Below are positions 48,913 to 59,862 of a DNA stretch of 64,000 bases, piece by piece. The notes below the pieces were generated by a model. The model was not told the origin of the DNA. It did no database searches and saw only the letters and a list, made by a program, of their open reading frames with translations. Source of the DNA: Oscheius dolichura (Eukaryota; Nematoda; Chromadorea; Rhabditida; Rhabditidae). Both the position numbers and the translations under genes were made by a program. The first letter of the stretch is position 1; every line of letters starts with the position of its first letter. Location: assembly GCA_932521035.1 (NCBI GenBank), contig OW051497.1:930001-994000 (forward strand). Direction: 5' to 3'.

Positions 48913-49740
48913 TTAAATTTCGTTGTTCAAGTTCATCTTCTCCAGCTCTTCCAATTTTCGTTGAAATTCACGGCCGTATTGTGCTTTTGCAAAGTCGTGC
49001 ATCGGTCCGAATTCGATTTCTGCAAAATAAAACATTCAGAGTTTTATACAGCGTTTAAAACGTTTAGTTGTTTTATGATCCCCACGAAAAAGCTGTTTTT
49101 AGGAGAAATGGATTACTCGGATGTTCAGCCGGCGTGGTTTCTGATGCAGTTAGTGTTCCCGAATTCTGATTCTCGAATTCTTGGCTGGCATCAAACTTTA
49201 CAGAGCAAGGGATATTAGGAACAATGCGGCACCATCTGTCTCCTGCAAATAGCAGATAATCTACCGATAATAACGACCAAGAGAGCTTTTGATCGTATGA
49301 AAGGATAAGTCGTTCCCCACGGGCAATATACCGTCATTTTCATGGCTTCAAATTTCAAATCATTTACAGTATTCGTATAAAAAAGCTTTATACCAGTTCA
49401 AAAAGAGTTGGTGCTGGGGATTACAGAGGAGAGTGAATTCCCGTATTGTACACAAATTTCGACCTACTGTGATTTTGCCACTTCGTTACTTTGTTTCACC
49501 CATTAGAATCTTATCAGTATAAGTCGACCCTTACTCAGTGATGATCGGTGTGGCTTGAATTTGTTGAGCCTTTGTCTGTTGATCCAGAATAGGCTACCGC
49601 TTCTCCTGAGGACTCGAAGTGCTTCCTGCTCCACTTGGCATTCCACAACTAAAGAGAGTTTTATTTAGAGACTGTACTCGTCGCGCCTTACCTGGCATGG
49701 CAAGGAGAAATACCAAAACACAAGCTAGAAGGGTGTTCAT
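48913..49740 (-). CDS. Small secreted basic protein (131 aa), family unknown
   Basis: Four minus-strand exons join with consistent phase: 49692-49740, 49535-49648, 49117-49242 and 48913-49019. The first exon is a signal peptide (MNTLLACVLVFLLAMP) and cleavage probably falls near VVEC. The mature part is basic with a dibasic site (LRVLRRSGSLFWINR), then RDRWCRIVPNIPC, a Ser/Thr linker and a C-terminal helix (FQRKLEELEKMNLNNEI). A secreted peptide precursor or effector is possible, but nothing in the sequence names it. The gene converges on the GPCR gene. Confidence 0.55.
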
Positions 49741-49759
49741 CTGTATGTCTGTCTGGAAA

Positions 49760-52700
49760 ACTAATATTTATGAAATGGCTCGAGACGAGAGAAGCCTCAA
49801 AGCAAGCGACTGAACTGGGGCATGGATCTGTGTTGTCTGGAGGGGCTATTGTTTCCAAACTAAAGGGATTTCGTATAAATCCAGGATGAGGTCAAGTCAT
49901 TATCAGCAAAAGAGGGGAAGATTATGACGCAACCAAAAGTGCTTAATAAATATAGGGTCGAAGGGCTAGTACGTAACTGCTTTGAAGTACGCTGTTACTC
50001 AAGATGGGGTAACAATTTGGCCGATCTCTGGCCGAAAGCCTGCTTCAAAGGTTAATTTCTGTTCTTTCCTAGGTACTGGAAATGAAAAGGCCCGAAAGAA
50101 CATTTCATAATAGTCTCTTTCAAGGGGAAATACCCTTCAAACTCGTTTATAATGGTTAAATCTATCCGGAGGGGTCTCCAAAGGGTGAAAGCACGGATCT
50201 GTTTCATTGAAACCAGACAGCGTGGTCTAACTTGATATCTAAGTAAATGTGAATCTAATTTCCTTGTTTTACTACGTTGCATGAGGTAACTAACGCGGGG
50301 AAATGTTGTTAGAAGTAGACATCACCTGAATCAACTGGGGCACAATGTAAACTTTGATCGAAGGCAGAAATCTTCATGCAAATATTAAACAGTATCGGAA
50401 GCTATTAATATTAGATTGCTTTTATAACAACAATAGCCTATGCGACTGGCCTTAGCGCAGTCAGAAGGTGTCAAGTACGCCCAGGAAAGGGAAGTGGGCA
50501 CGCGGAAGCGGTTGCACACGGTCCACTAAATCAAATTAAAGGTTACGGACTGGCAAGTCAAACCCGATCTTTGTATTTCGAGAAAAGTCAAGAAGAACTG
50601 CCCTTCTTCGAATGAGAATGGCTTGAGCAAAATGTGATTCTGTTTGATACTCGCACAATCTCTACGACATTCGAGATTCCTCTGGTCATTAGTAGATGAA
50701 ACCTAATACACTTGTTGGTCACTTGTTTCATTTCCTCGAAGAAAAAAGAGGCTACATAATGACAACCAGATCCAAAAATTGCCCCTCGCCTAGCACAAAA
50801 GGCGACATTCTTGTTCTTCCTCGCCGACGTTCTTTCCAAAATTGCCCCTCACTTTGTAAAACCCTTCAACTCATGTGCTTCTATGACGTAGAAAGGTGGT
50901 GGCTTCCTACACCCCCTATAGAAAAAAAAGGTGGTAGCTAAAACCTTTGAGGCATGACGAGAAGAGAAATCGGAAAGAGCTACTTGAATTGACTCATATG
51001 AAATAATAATGCCATACATATTTCATGAAGTGGAACTGGTTTTCATAGAGCACCACATCATTTATAGGAAAAGATGAAGGTGTAGACAGGTGATATTACC
51101 AATCAAGCTGACCAGACATTAGTGAGCTACAGAGTTAACGACTGGCAGAACAAACAGAAGGAGATCCCTTATATTGGCCAGCTAATACAGCACTAAGATT
51201 TCTCTTTACCCTGAATGTAAAGAGGATAAGCTAAGAGAAACCGTTGTAGTGGGGATTATCTCTTCTACAATATCAGAGTGACGAGAGCAGCCCTCGAAAT
51301 GGTACAATCAAAGGTGGTCAAGGAGTCTGGAGAAACGATGGCTGATCTTTGATGCCGTTTCAACGGAGCTACAGTCAATTTTTGTTCAAAGAGAGCAGAA
51401 ACTTGAGAAATCGGCCACCTTTCATGTATAATTCGATAAGTTTTATATGGAGGAACTGTGTCGTCACCGACACGAGAATACCAAAAAAGGTGCTTGTTAG
51501 ACAGCAGGAATCCGACTTAATGATACAGGAAAAAGAAGACCGACGATCAAGATGAGTAATAAGAACAGACAGGATTATGAAGAGAGTATGTACTTTCAGT
51601 GTTCCGAGAACGAGGGAAAGAAAAAATGATGGCTAACAGACAGCTCAAAGTATTGGGGCCGCATTTTTGAACCCAGACCACTAGAATCGAATTGTAATGG
51701 TGAATTTGTAATTAGATAAAGTAGGAGGAAATAAAATATTCTTGTTCCGCGAAAACGATGCTGCTAATCTTCTGCTTTAAACGCCGCAAATGCTTTGTAT
51801 ACGATACGGATGTTTGACTGTTTGGCGTATGACGATAACAGAGAAAGAATTTCAAATACAACAAGTGGAACTAGATTTAAATCCTGCCAGCTTTAGCTAG
51901 ACTGGCATCATCTAATCTGGCACTCACTTCCGATTTGTCCTTTTTAAACTACAGGTGAAATTGAAATAGTTTAGATACCCTATGATATATTTTTGCCTGA
52001 ATGTGCGAACAGAATAAAAGAGTAGGAAGAAAGCCAGACTGGTCAGTGAGCAGAAGAATGACATAAGTATGATGAGGGCAGAGTTTCCTGACTTGTGGGC
52101 ACAGCTGATTTTGACAGTCGCCCTAAAAGCGATAATGAAGGGCATTCGGTCATACAAAAGGTTATTTTTCCAAGGAATTTGTTTCGGAAGGTGGGGACTG
52201 CTAAAACAATACTCGTCCCCCCCCCCCCCCCCCCAAAGGGGACACCACTGCGCGAAGTGTTGAATCTTTTATGGAGTAACTTGTAAATAGGAGTAAAAAC
52301 GTGTGACACTCGGTGGGAGAAGCCAATTGGTCAGTTTGCCGTCCTATGCCGTCATTTCAAAAGCAATGAAGGGTCTCTATTGTTGAACCTCTTCGAATTA
52401 AATTATTTCACGAACACAGCCCAACCCATTGTGTGAAAGAAGCCAAAAAATGAGTAAACATCGGAAAATGATCTAATTTTTGATGCGGAACCACGTGTTT
52501 TTGATCTGAGAAGATGGTGATCAACCAAAATGGAAGCTAAGGGGGGGGGGGGGAGAGAGAGAAAACATTTCTCGAAATTTAACTAAAGTAGAAATTTATA
52601 CAAGAGCTATAACGTGGCAAAAAGACTGAATAATAAGGAAGTGAAGGATCCACTACTAGGAGCCGATGACGCAGTAATTACTCGTACATAGATATACAGC

Positions 52701-53020
52701 ATGGAAGTTTGGAAGAGACACGTTTTACCCACGTATTTCTTTTAATATGCGGTGATGAATAGGTTCAAAAGTTTGGAACGGAGAGTCCGCCCAGCAGGGT
52801 ATTAGGATATTCTCTAGGCTGCTAAGAATTCGTAGGAAACTTTATATCATAGTGCTTTCTCAAATGAAAAGAGTCTAATTTGCAAGGCAGTGTACATTAT
52901 TTACATACGCCCGCAATGCGACTGTCTATCATTTTCTCCAGTACGGAGCTTCCCTTAGGCGCGAAACTCCTATTATCTATCAGCTTTGTGGTCTAAAGAT
53001 GCAGGACAAATAGTAATCTA
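49760..53020. other. Gene-free stretch with two long homopolymer runs
   Basis: No gene is supported. It holds an 18-nt run of C (52217-52234) and a 13-nt run of G (52541-52553). A very diverged relative of the palindromic repeat may be at 51799-51829. Confidence 0.4.
52217..52234. repeat. Poly(C) tract of 18 nt
   Basis: Uninterrupted cytosines, unusual in an A/T-leaning genome; the complementary strand could form a G-quadruplex. Confidence 0.8.
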
Positions 53021-53022
53021 CC

Positions 53023-53125
53023 CCACAGTTAGACAGCCGTATGTCGTATGTCAAGCTTTGCTGTGCCGTTGGCTACACAGATATCTAACTGTGGCCCGAC
53101 AAACGACCCGGCTGTCTAGCTGTGG
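53023..53125. repeat. Palindromic repeat family, three-module copy (copy 12)
   Basis: CCACAGTTAGACAGCCGTAT left, a middle module in inverted orientation (GGCTACACAGATATCTAACT), and an inverted right module (GACAAACGACCCGGCTGTCT). Confidence 0.85.
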
Positions 53126-53711
53126 CCCCTAAATTCTACCCAGCTGTATTGCAGTACAACGTTTGGCGGTTATTATTTTCCATATTATGTCTTCACATAC
53201 CCGAAAAGAAAGAAGACGAGAATTGGAATTAAACAGAAGAGGAAGATGTGTCTGGTTTCAGGCATTGCGGCTTTCAAGCTTTTCTAAATCACCATTTGTC
53301 TGTCTTCGTTATCAACGGGGGATAATATTTCTTCCCTTCTGTTGAGACTAATCAAGGTATTTTGATGTTTTCCTACTAATTCCGTTTTCTAAATTGCCTA
53401 ATTCGCGGATGAAAACAGTCATTTTTGGGATGAGGACATGTGTCGTTTCTTTTAAAAGCAACGATAACGCCGTAGGGAAAAATAAGACACGTGTTGACAT
53501 AGTACAAAAGACTCATAGGTCGTTAATGTCTAAAGACGAGCAGTCTCTAAGCTATGAATGATTATCCTGATGTGGACTGTGATCCTTTTTGACATGAACA
53601 TAGCATGAACAACAAAAAACAGGACTCCGGGATATTTTTGGTCTCCACTAGAACAGAACTAAAGCTAGAGATGTAAAAATTCAGCCGACCGCAAAACAGT
53701 ATGTAGGAAAT

Positions 53712-53770
53712 ACAGTTAGACAGCCGCGTAGCCTGTGGCGTGGCAAACGACACGGCTGTCTAGCTGTGGC
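53712..53770. repeat. Palindromic repeat family, two-module copy (copy 13)
   Basis: The left arm is the middle-type module (ACAGTTAGACAGCCGCGTAG) and the right arm the standard inverted module (CAAACGACACGGCTGTCTAG). The arms are almost perfectly complementary. Confidence 0.85.
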
Positions 53771-53898
53771 TTTTTAAAACTCTAGAAACAACTTCAAAGG
53801 GAATTTTGCTTCAAATATTTTATACAATGATCATTATCACACAAGCATATGATGATTATGACATTTATAAGTAAGATATATCTTCCCACAACACTCCC

Positions 53899-54999
53899 TT
53901 ATGCCTTCATTATACGGCACTCGACGTCAGGAGGATTCCAAAGCGGATAATTTGTCTGCTGGATTGTCCTGAACGTGGCTGTTGATTCCAGCTAAACTTC
54001 ATGGTGTTAGTTTCAAATATTTGGGAATTTGTCTCACCGTTTCTGAATGTCTTAGCAGATCAACGTTTGGAACGGGTGAAAAGCAGAACGAATTCCTTGT
54101 AGCGGCGATATAATTAAAGCATCGATACGATGTACGAAGGGCGAATAGTTTAAGAAGAATGTAGACCACACAGAAGGTCATCTTCAGCCAGGTGAAAGAC
54201 TTGAAATATCGGTAGGACAAGTCTTCATCTAAAAAAGGTGGGTATTACAGTTCATCAGATGCTTACCAGGATAATCTAGGTAGCCGAAAATGACGCATAG
54301 AATCATCATCAAAAGAAAGAAGAATATCCTGGTTATAATTCCCAACATATAACAGAAAATGTAGGTAGTTTTGAACTGTTTGACTCCTTTTACTAGGCAG
54401 ATGACCAGTACTGGAAGTTATTGAGATACGCACCATTAATTGGAAAGCCTACCAATTTGAATAATGGTAAAAACAAAGCCGAGGAGGATGACAATTGGGG
54501 AAAATCCACTAGTAACGGACTGCGCCGCCCAAAATGACAGTTGTGTAGTGATCCACATCATTTCAAAGAAGGCTATCCATACTGTTCCTGTCTGAAATAA
54601 AATTGTTGTCTGACGCGTGCTTTCAGGCCTATTCTTCAATGTTCCTGAAGAAAATGAGTGCGTTAAATAGGAAAATGGAAGAGAAAAAGTGCAACTGAAA
54701 GACTGTGGGTATCTCGTAGAGGGCCACAATTATACAGCCATGTTGTATGTTAGTCTATGTTGCGCCACAGGCTACACTGCTGTCTAATTGTGGCACTACA
54801 AACGGCACGGCTGTCTTGCTATTGAAGGGATTTTTGCTAGTGCAGTTGAGTTCAATGCATTGGGCAGCTTTTTTAAAGCGAATGTACTCACCCTGATATG
54901 CATAACTCTACAGCAGCAAACAGGAGAAGGTGGCTCGCGTTCTCCTCTGTTTGGGTAGACTCCAAAAGTTCCATTGTTTAGAGAATGTTCCTTCGGCAT
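53899..54999 (-). CDS. LAPTM4-like lysosomal four-transmembrane protein
   Basis: Five minus-strand exons: 54892-54999, 54453-54591, 54267-54410, 54038-54228 and 53899-53991, giving 224 aa, the usual LAPTM length. The signature is CCCRVMHIR joined to TGTVWIAFF; LAPTM4 proteins have CCC, then HVRTGT, at the same place before TM1. Four membrane segments follow, and the last ends LRTSYRCFNYI, resembling the family's NCYRYI. The C-terminus has a tyrosine sorting motif (NYPLW) and NPPDVE, as expected for lysosomal delivery and ubiquitin-ligase binding. LAPTM4 proteins act in lysosomal membranes on sphingolipid, amino-acid transporter and growth-factor receptor traffic. The ATG lies 6 nt after a taattttcag acceptor. 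Intron 1 holds a full palindromic repeat. Confidence 0.8.
54723..54820. repeat. Palindromic repeat family, three-module copy (copy 14)
   Basis: CCACAATTATACAGCCATGT left, an inverted middle module (GCGCCACAGGCTACACTGCT), and an inverted right module (CAAACGGCACGGCTGTCTTG). It lies in an intron of the LAPTM4-like gene and is among the more diverged copies. Confidence 0.8.
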
Positions 55000-55078
55000 C
55001 TCCAACTGAAAATTACGAGGTGACTGAGGGGGAGGATTTTATAAAAGCAATTAATTTGGGTGGTAATGATACCAGATG

Positions 55079-55816
55079 TCATGTTTTGACAAATCCAATT
55101 AAAAAGGGGCTCCCTGGGTGGTAAGCAACCGCAAAAAAGAGTGAACCGTGCTTCCTTGTGGGAAAGCGGCCACGAAAGAAGGAAAAAGATGAATTAGTGA
55201 AATCGCAATGCTCAAATGAAATCAGCTGCAAAAGTGGTGAGCTCTGATCTTCATAAAAGGCACATCCGGGAACAATAACACAGCAGAAGGGGGACTGGTC
55301 TCTTAGACTCAGACCTCGAAGGCTGGAGGGTTGATATTTGAAACGGATGTTATCTGATGCACGTATAAACAGACTTTTACCCATGACGTGGAGGTTAGGT
55401 CCAAGATTTCAGCACATTATTGAACTGAAGCTATTTTGTCAAGGAAATGGATGCCATCTGCCTAGTCCTTAGCCTTTTACGCATGGGTAGAGCTTATTCA
55501 GATTGAGATTCAATTAACTGCAAAAGATTCCTCAAAAATGTGGATGGCACGTGACTATAATGACTGAATATTCATGTAGATACTCTTCAACCCATAAAGG
55601 GACAGTGAAACGGAGATTGTTGTAGATAAAAACAAGCCAATCAGCCGCGCCACAGTTGGACAGCCGTGTCATTTGTCGCAACAAGGCTCGGGCATAGAAA
55701 GCCTCAGGCAAGAATTCAGGAAGCATGATGACTGCAAGATACAAGGGTTTTTGAACATTTGAATGCTGAGGGTCTCCCCAGTCTTCTGAACTTCCCTGAA
55801 TCAGGGCTGTTCCCAT
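55079..55816 (-). CDS. Possible minus-strand gene fragment, not recognised
   Basis: Two open minus-strand segments may be exons. One starts at ATG 55816 (MGTALIQGSSEDWGDPQHSN), the other at ATG 55384 (MGKSLFIRASDNIRFKYQPS). A half-site of the palindromic repeat lies inside the first segment, so part of its open frame is repeat-derived. I could not establish splice junctions. It could be a real gene upstream of the LAPTM4-like gene, or chance. Confidence 0.25.
55649..55680 (+). repeat. Palindromic repeat family, single half-site (copy 15)
   Basis: GCCACAGTTGGACAGCCGTG followed by TCATTTGTCGC. Confidence 0.7.
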
Positions 55817-55819
55817 TGA

Positions 55820-57540
55820 AATACCTACTAGACGTCAGACGCGTAATAATAAATAGAGGCGGCTCTTTGAACCACAGCTACTGTGAATGAATGTGTAAAA
55901 TGTTGCAAACTGAAAATGGCATCGCTGACGAGGGTCAGTGCTAACACTTCCTCTCACTAATAGAAAATGTGTGGATGACAGCCAAGTTAGGGGATGTAAA
56001 TTTCTGGGAAAGCAGCTTCGGTGGTCTTAAAATGAAAAATTTTGCGTCGTATTCATCACGTAGCGTTTAAAAATGATCCTTGAAGCAATGTATTGATGGC
56101 CGTGAATATTAAAAATGATTGACACTTTGGATGACCTCCCAAACCGGAAGTAGGATGGAAAACGGACTGGATTCGTTAAAAATGGAAGAGCAGACGGAAA
56201 GAACGGGGTCCAATTTATTTTAGGAGGGCAAATTGTTTGCTAGAGGGTGAAGTTGTTTAGTCTGGATGTTTTTGAGCTGTTGTAAAAGGATTTACTTTCA
56301 AATAGAGGGGAATTAAGAGAGAATCCCTTCTCTTTGTTGGATTTATGGTCTTTGGCGCTTCCAACGCCTCTTTTTGAACGGTTCAGGATGAAAAATTTAT
56401 GGGGAGACATTTTTTCGGAGGTTGGATAGAGTCCCGTTGAACCTTCAACCGTTTAATTGTCCCTGGACACCGCTAATTGAATAAAACGGGGCACTGCTTC
56501 CTCCTTGCCATTTTGGGACATTTCAAAACAGGGTCTCGTCCCGGAATAAAACAAAGCCAGAGACCATTTTCTGAGGGTGGATGCATGCAAAGTTGAACGG
56601 ATGAAATGAATGACTTATGGTGCCGGGAAAAAGCGGTCAAATGGAATGGCGGGAAAGAGCTAAAATCTAAGTTCCAAACGATTTTCAAACAGCGGGCGCA
56701 TAGGGAAAAAAGTTATAATACCAGGGTTCATAAGACTTTCCAAGAGCCTGAACCCCGGCTCCAGCTGGACTGAACAGGATGTAATTAATCTTGGAGGCGA
56801 ATGTGTTTCGGATATACTTAGGGCCGGGAGATAATTAAAGAGAACAAGGAGAGAACACGAAAAGGAAGTGATCTCTTGAAAAGAATGGTATCCCCTTTGC
56901 CCCACCCTTTCTTTGATAATGTGGATGCCAGGAAAAAGAGTGATTGTGTCCCGGGCGGATGGAAGGGATTGGCTCGACTGAGTCCATCAACTTTGTGAGT
57001 CCAGCTTTATTGGCAGCTGCGCAGCTTAATTAGTAGTTTAATGACTACAATCTCACGCGCTAGGAGAGAAAGCAGAAAAGGACACGCAAAAGGATACCCA
57101 ATTGACTTCCGGAATTCGAGAAACCGGAAGCGTACAGAGATAGAAATTTGGAGAAATATGGCAGCCAGGATGCTCATTATTTCATGACTATGTTATTGAC
57201 AACATAATAAAAAGAATCATGAATACGCTGGGGGGTACAAAAGACTGCGGCAGTTTCCCCCAAAATAATGTTCCATGTTTTCTGATCTCCACGTGGAGAA
57301 AAGGGAATTTTTCACAGCAGAATGAGCAAATCAAAATGGTCCCTTCCTTTGGGGCTACTACGTAGTGCGCTGTTTAGCCATTCCGCAGCAATTAATCCGT
57401 ACTTCCGGCAAAAGTAAGACAAGAGAAGAGGAAAGGGGCCTTTTCTGTGGAAAACTAACATATCGTGTTAATGATAAATTTTCCTTTTGAGCCAGATCTG
57501 TCGCGTCTTCAAGAAAAACCGAAATCAGCATAATAACACA
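55820..57540. other. Gene-free stretch
   Basis: No exon chain, RNA gene or repeat recognised. Confidence 0.4.
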
Positions 57541-57551
57541 AGAAGATGAGT

Positions 57552-57647
57552 CCACAGTTAGACAGCCGTGTCGTTTCTGCTGTTAAACATCGCCACAGGC
57601 GACACAGTTGTCCAACTAACAAAGGACACGTCTGTCTAGCTGTGGCG
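57552..57647. repeat. Palindromic repeat family, three-module copy (copy 16)
   Basis: CCACAGTTAGACAGCCGTGT left, an inverted middle module (CGCCACAGGCGACACAGTTG), and an inverted right module (AAAGGACACGTCTGTCTAGC). Both outer ends read CCACAG/CTGTGG. Confidence 0.85.
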
Positions 57648-58140
57648 CAGCTTTTTTTGTTATTTTGAAGAGAAGACATATCAGAAAGCAGGAAATTCTG
57701 AGGAAATTCACCCTATGGGTATCTTTTAGAACTATTAGAAAAAGAAAAGGACAAACCTTGACTTTTAGAGCAATGCAGAAGAGAATAATTCTCTCATAGA
57801 CCACTTGGAGGGCTCTCATATTGTCAAAATAGGATGCGACTGACCCTAGTGCCAGTCAGCTGTGCTGCCGACCGTTTCCAGACGTGGAGCCCAAACAGCT
57901 TTATAAATTATATGCGTCGGCATAGATCATTGAGCTTATGAGCCACATCATGACCCGCTAAAATTAGAAGATGAATGAGGATAATGTTATTTCGTACTTG
58001 GCATTTAAGACAACTATTTGAGCTGACAGAAGGACGCGGTGGGAAGAAGGGACGGAAGTTTGCTGTCACTACAAAAATGGAATTAGAGATCAGCAAAGGC
58101 GTAGCCCACGCCCCTACAAAAATCAAAAACTTTGACCGCA

Positions 58141-58596
58141 AGCAGGCACATTTTGCTTTTTGATGAATTCCACACCATCCCCGTGGACCACCCCAGTACT
58201 CCTGGATGGGTCCAGCCGTCTGTCCAACCGTCTGGTGGACCGATCTTCGCTTCTACTCCTGACTGGGTACAGCCTTCTGGAGGTCCGGTCTTTGCCTCAA
58301 CCGAAAGACCAACCCTCTTCTCGACTGAAAGGCCCATTCTTTTCTCAACTGACGGACCTGTTCGTCCCTCTGGAGGCCCAATCTTCGTCCCTCTGGAGGC
58401 CCCATCTTCATATCTACTCCTAGCTGCCAATCGGGATCTGTCCAGCCATCTGGAAGACCTATCGAGATGTCCACTCCTCGTCAGGAATCTGTTAGACCAT
58501 CCATCCCATCCGACTTTTTCATCCTGCCTTCCGTTGGTCCCATTAGAAGCTCTACTCCGGGAACTGTTGAGATCAACACCACAGCTCAAAGTCTCT
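58141..58596 (+). pseudogene. Pro/Ser/Gly repeat coding region with an internal frame shift
   Basis: One frame from about 58147 encodes degenerate repeats such as VQPSGGPIFASTPDWVQPSG. After the second of two adjacent PSGGPIF units near 58385-58400 the repeat continues in a different frame and runs on as SGSVQPSGRPIEMSTPRQES to a stop at 58594-58596. Only a missing or extra base between the two units explains this. The region may be a pseudogene, contain a sequencing error, or be spliced there in a way I cannot see. The 5' end is unresolved: there is no in-frame ATG at the start, but an acceptor-like cag at 58143-58145. Confidence 0.4.
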
Positions 58597-58599
58597 AGA

Positions 58600-59188
58600 A
58601 GCGCGAATTCCCACCCGGATGGATTAAAAGCGACACTGCCTCCCGTTAACAGAAAGAGTAAACGGTCGTCATCGTGGTCGACGTGGTTGAGATTCCACTA
58701 GAAGAGGATCTTTAATTTCTTCTAATAAATATGCCCAAATCGCTCCCAGGCCCATGCATAAAAAGCTTCCTTAACCATCATCCGATTTGTTCTTCAACCT
58801 ATACATTCTTCGCGAAACAACGAGGGTGATTCTAGCTGTATGCCAGATTCATATTAATTTGGGTAGCAGGCAGATTATCCAGGCGGAAAGGGGGTAAAAC
58901 GTTGAAGTGGCATAGAGGAAATGAGCTGGGTTCGTGAGCACCTCAGTTAAAATACTCCTCGCCAGCGTAATTCTTGGTCGGAAGAATCCTTTGAGAAAAG
59001 AGTCATCCCCTACTCTTTATTTTGTGGATGGGAACCAGCCATTCAAGCAGATAATTCGATTATAAAGAGGAATAGGAGATTCGGAAGGAACTAGGAGCAT
59101 TTCTCAGCGTCAAGTCTCCAGAAGAATAAGCTAAGCATACAAAAGAGAAAAAGACTAGCTAGATCAAAATTATTTACTTCAGGCTATG
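58600..59188. other. Gap between the repeat-protein ORF and the ubiquitin-like gene
   Basis: Nothing supported. Short frames only. Confidence 0.35.
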
Positions 59189-59862
59189 CTAAAAACAAAG
59201 AATTCTGGCATGTTCTCCGATGCCAAGCTCTCCAAGGGTTTTGTTGTCGTCTTCCAACAGTTCATCTGCAACAGAACTATTATTATTACCCTTCCATTGG
59301 AGTTTTGAGGAAAATTGAACTAAACTCACACTGATAGTAGAAGTGCACGTCTGCCAGCGGGACAAGACCAAGAACGGCTGCTTTCTCTCGCAAGGAACGG
59401 AGACTGTGATTGGCATGACACCCGGTAACGACATGGGTCTCTGGACCAAAGCGAATAGTCACGGAGAAGCCACGTTCTGAAAGAGAGATCTCTACCAGTT
59501 TTAACTGTTGGGTGTCGCTTGTGTCAAAAATAAATTCAATTTTGCTCTCAAGCTTATATCGCCTCAGTCTGTCAGGACGCTAAATGTGTGACTTACCCCT
59601 TCAAACAAATAAAAAGTCCTAACCGGGCATAAACATACAAAGCCAAAAGATGTTCTAGTCATGCAATAAACAAAGTTCTGGACAATTGTTCCCCCAAGCC
59701 AGGCGCCGGGCGCCGAGTTTCAAACCAAAGGTCTCACGCGTACAAGCAAGCTAATGAAAACAAAACTGGCCTCCTTCGACGAGGATGGGGTCCTTCGTGT
59801 CGGTGAGACCGTCAAAACAATAAGGCGACCCAGCGCGGGAAGAACGTTGAGACATCTGAAAA
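59189..59862 (-). CDS. Protein with a C-terminal ubiquitin-like domain
   Basis: Minus strand. The last two exons (59330-59579 and 59189-59265, stop 59189-59191) give RYKLESKIEFIFDTSDTQQL, then FSVTIRFGPETHVVTGCHAN, and end ELLEDDNKTLGELGIGEHAR plus ILCF. The spacing of beta strands and the TLxELGI...RI ending are those of a ubiquitin-like fold, without a terminal Gly-Gly. It would therefore be a fixed domain rather than a conjugated modifier. An upstream exon (about 59595-59670; TRTSFGFVCLCPVRTFYLFE) joins in phase. A first exon starting at ATG 59862 immediately after a cattttcag acceptor (MSQRSSRAGSPYCFDG) probably belongs, but its donor is unresolved. Confidence 0.5.

Noticed and set aside
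8361-57647. CRISPR array made of the palindromic repeats
   Set aside because: Copies are kilobases apart in eukaryotic DNA, vary in module structure and have no regular spacers.
58083-58589. Minus-strand frame of 168 codons
   Set aside because: It is antisense to the Pro/Ser/Gly repeat region, whose plus-strand frames keep a consistent repeat peptide; the minus frame has no independent support.
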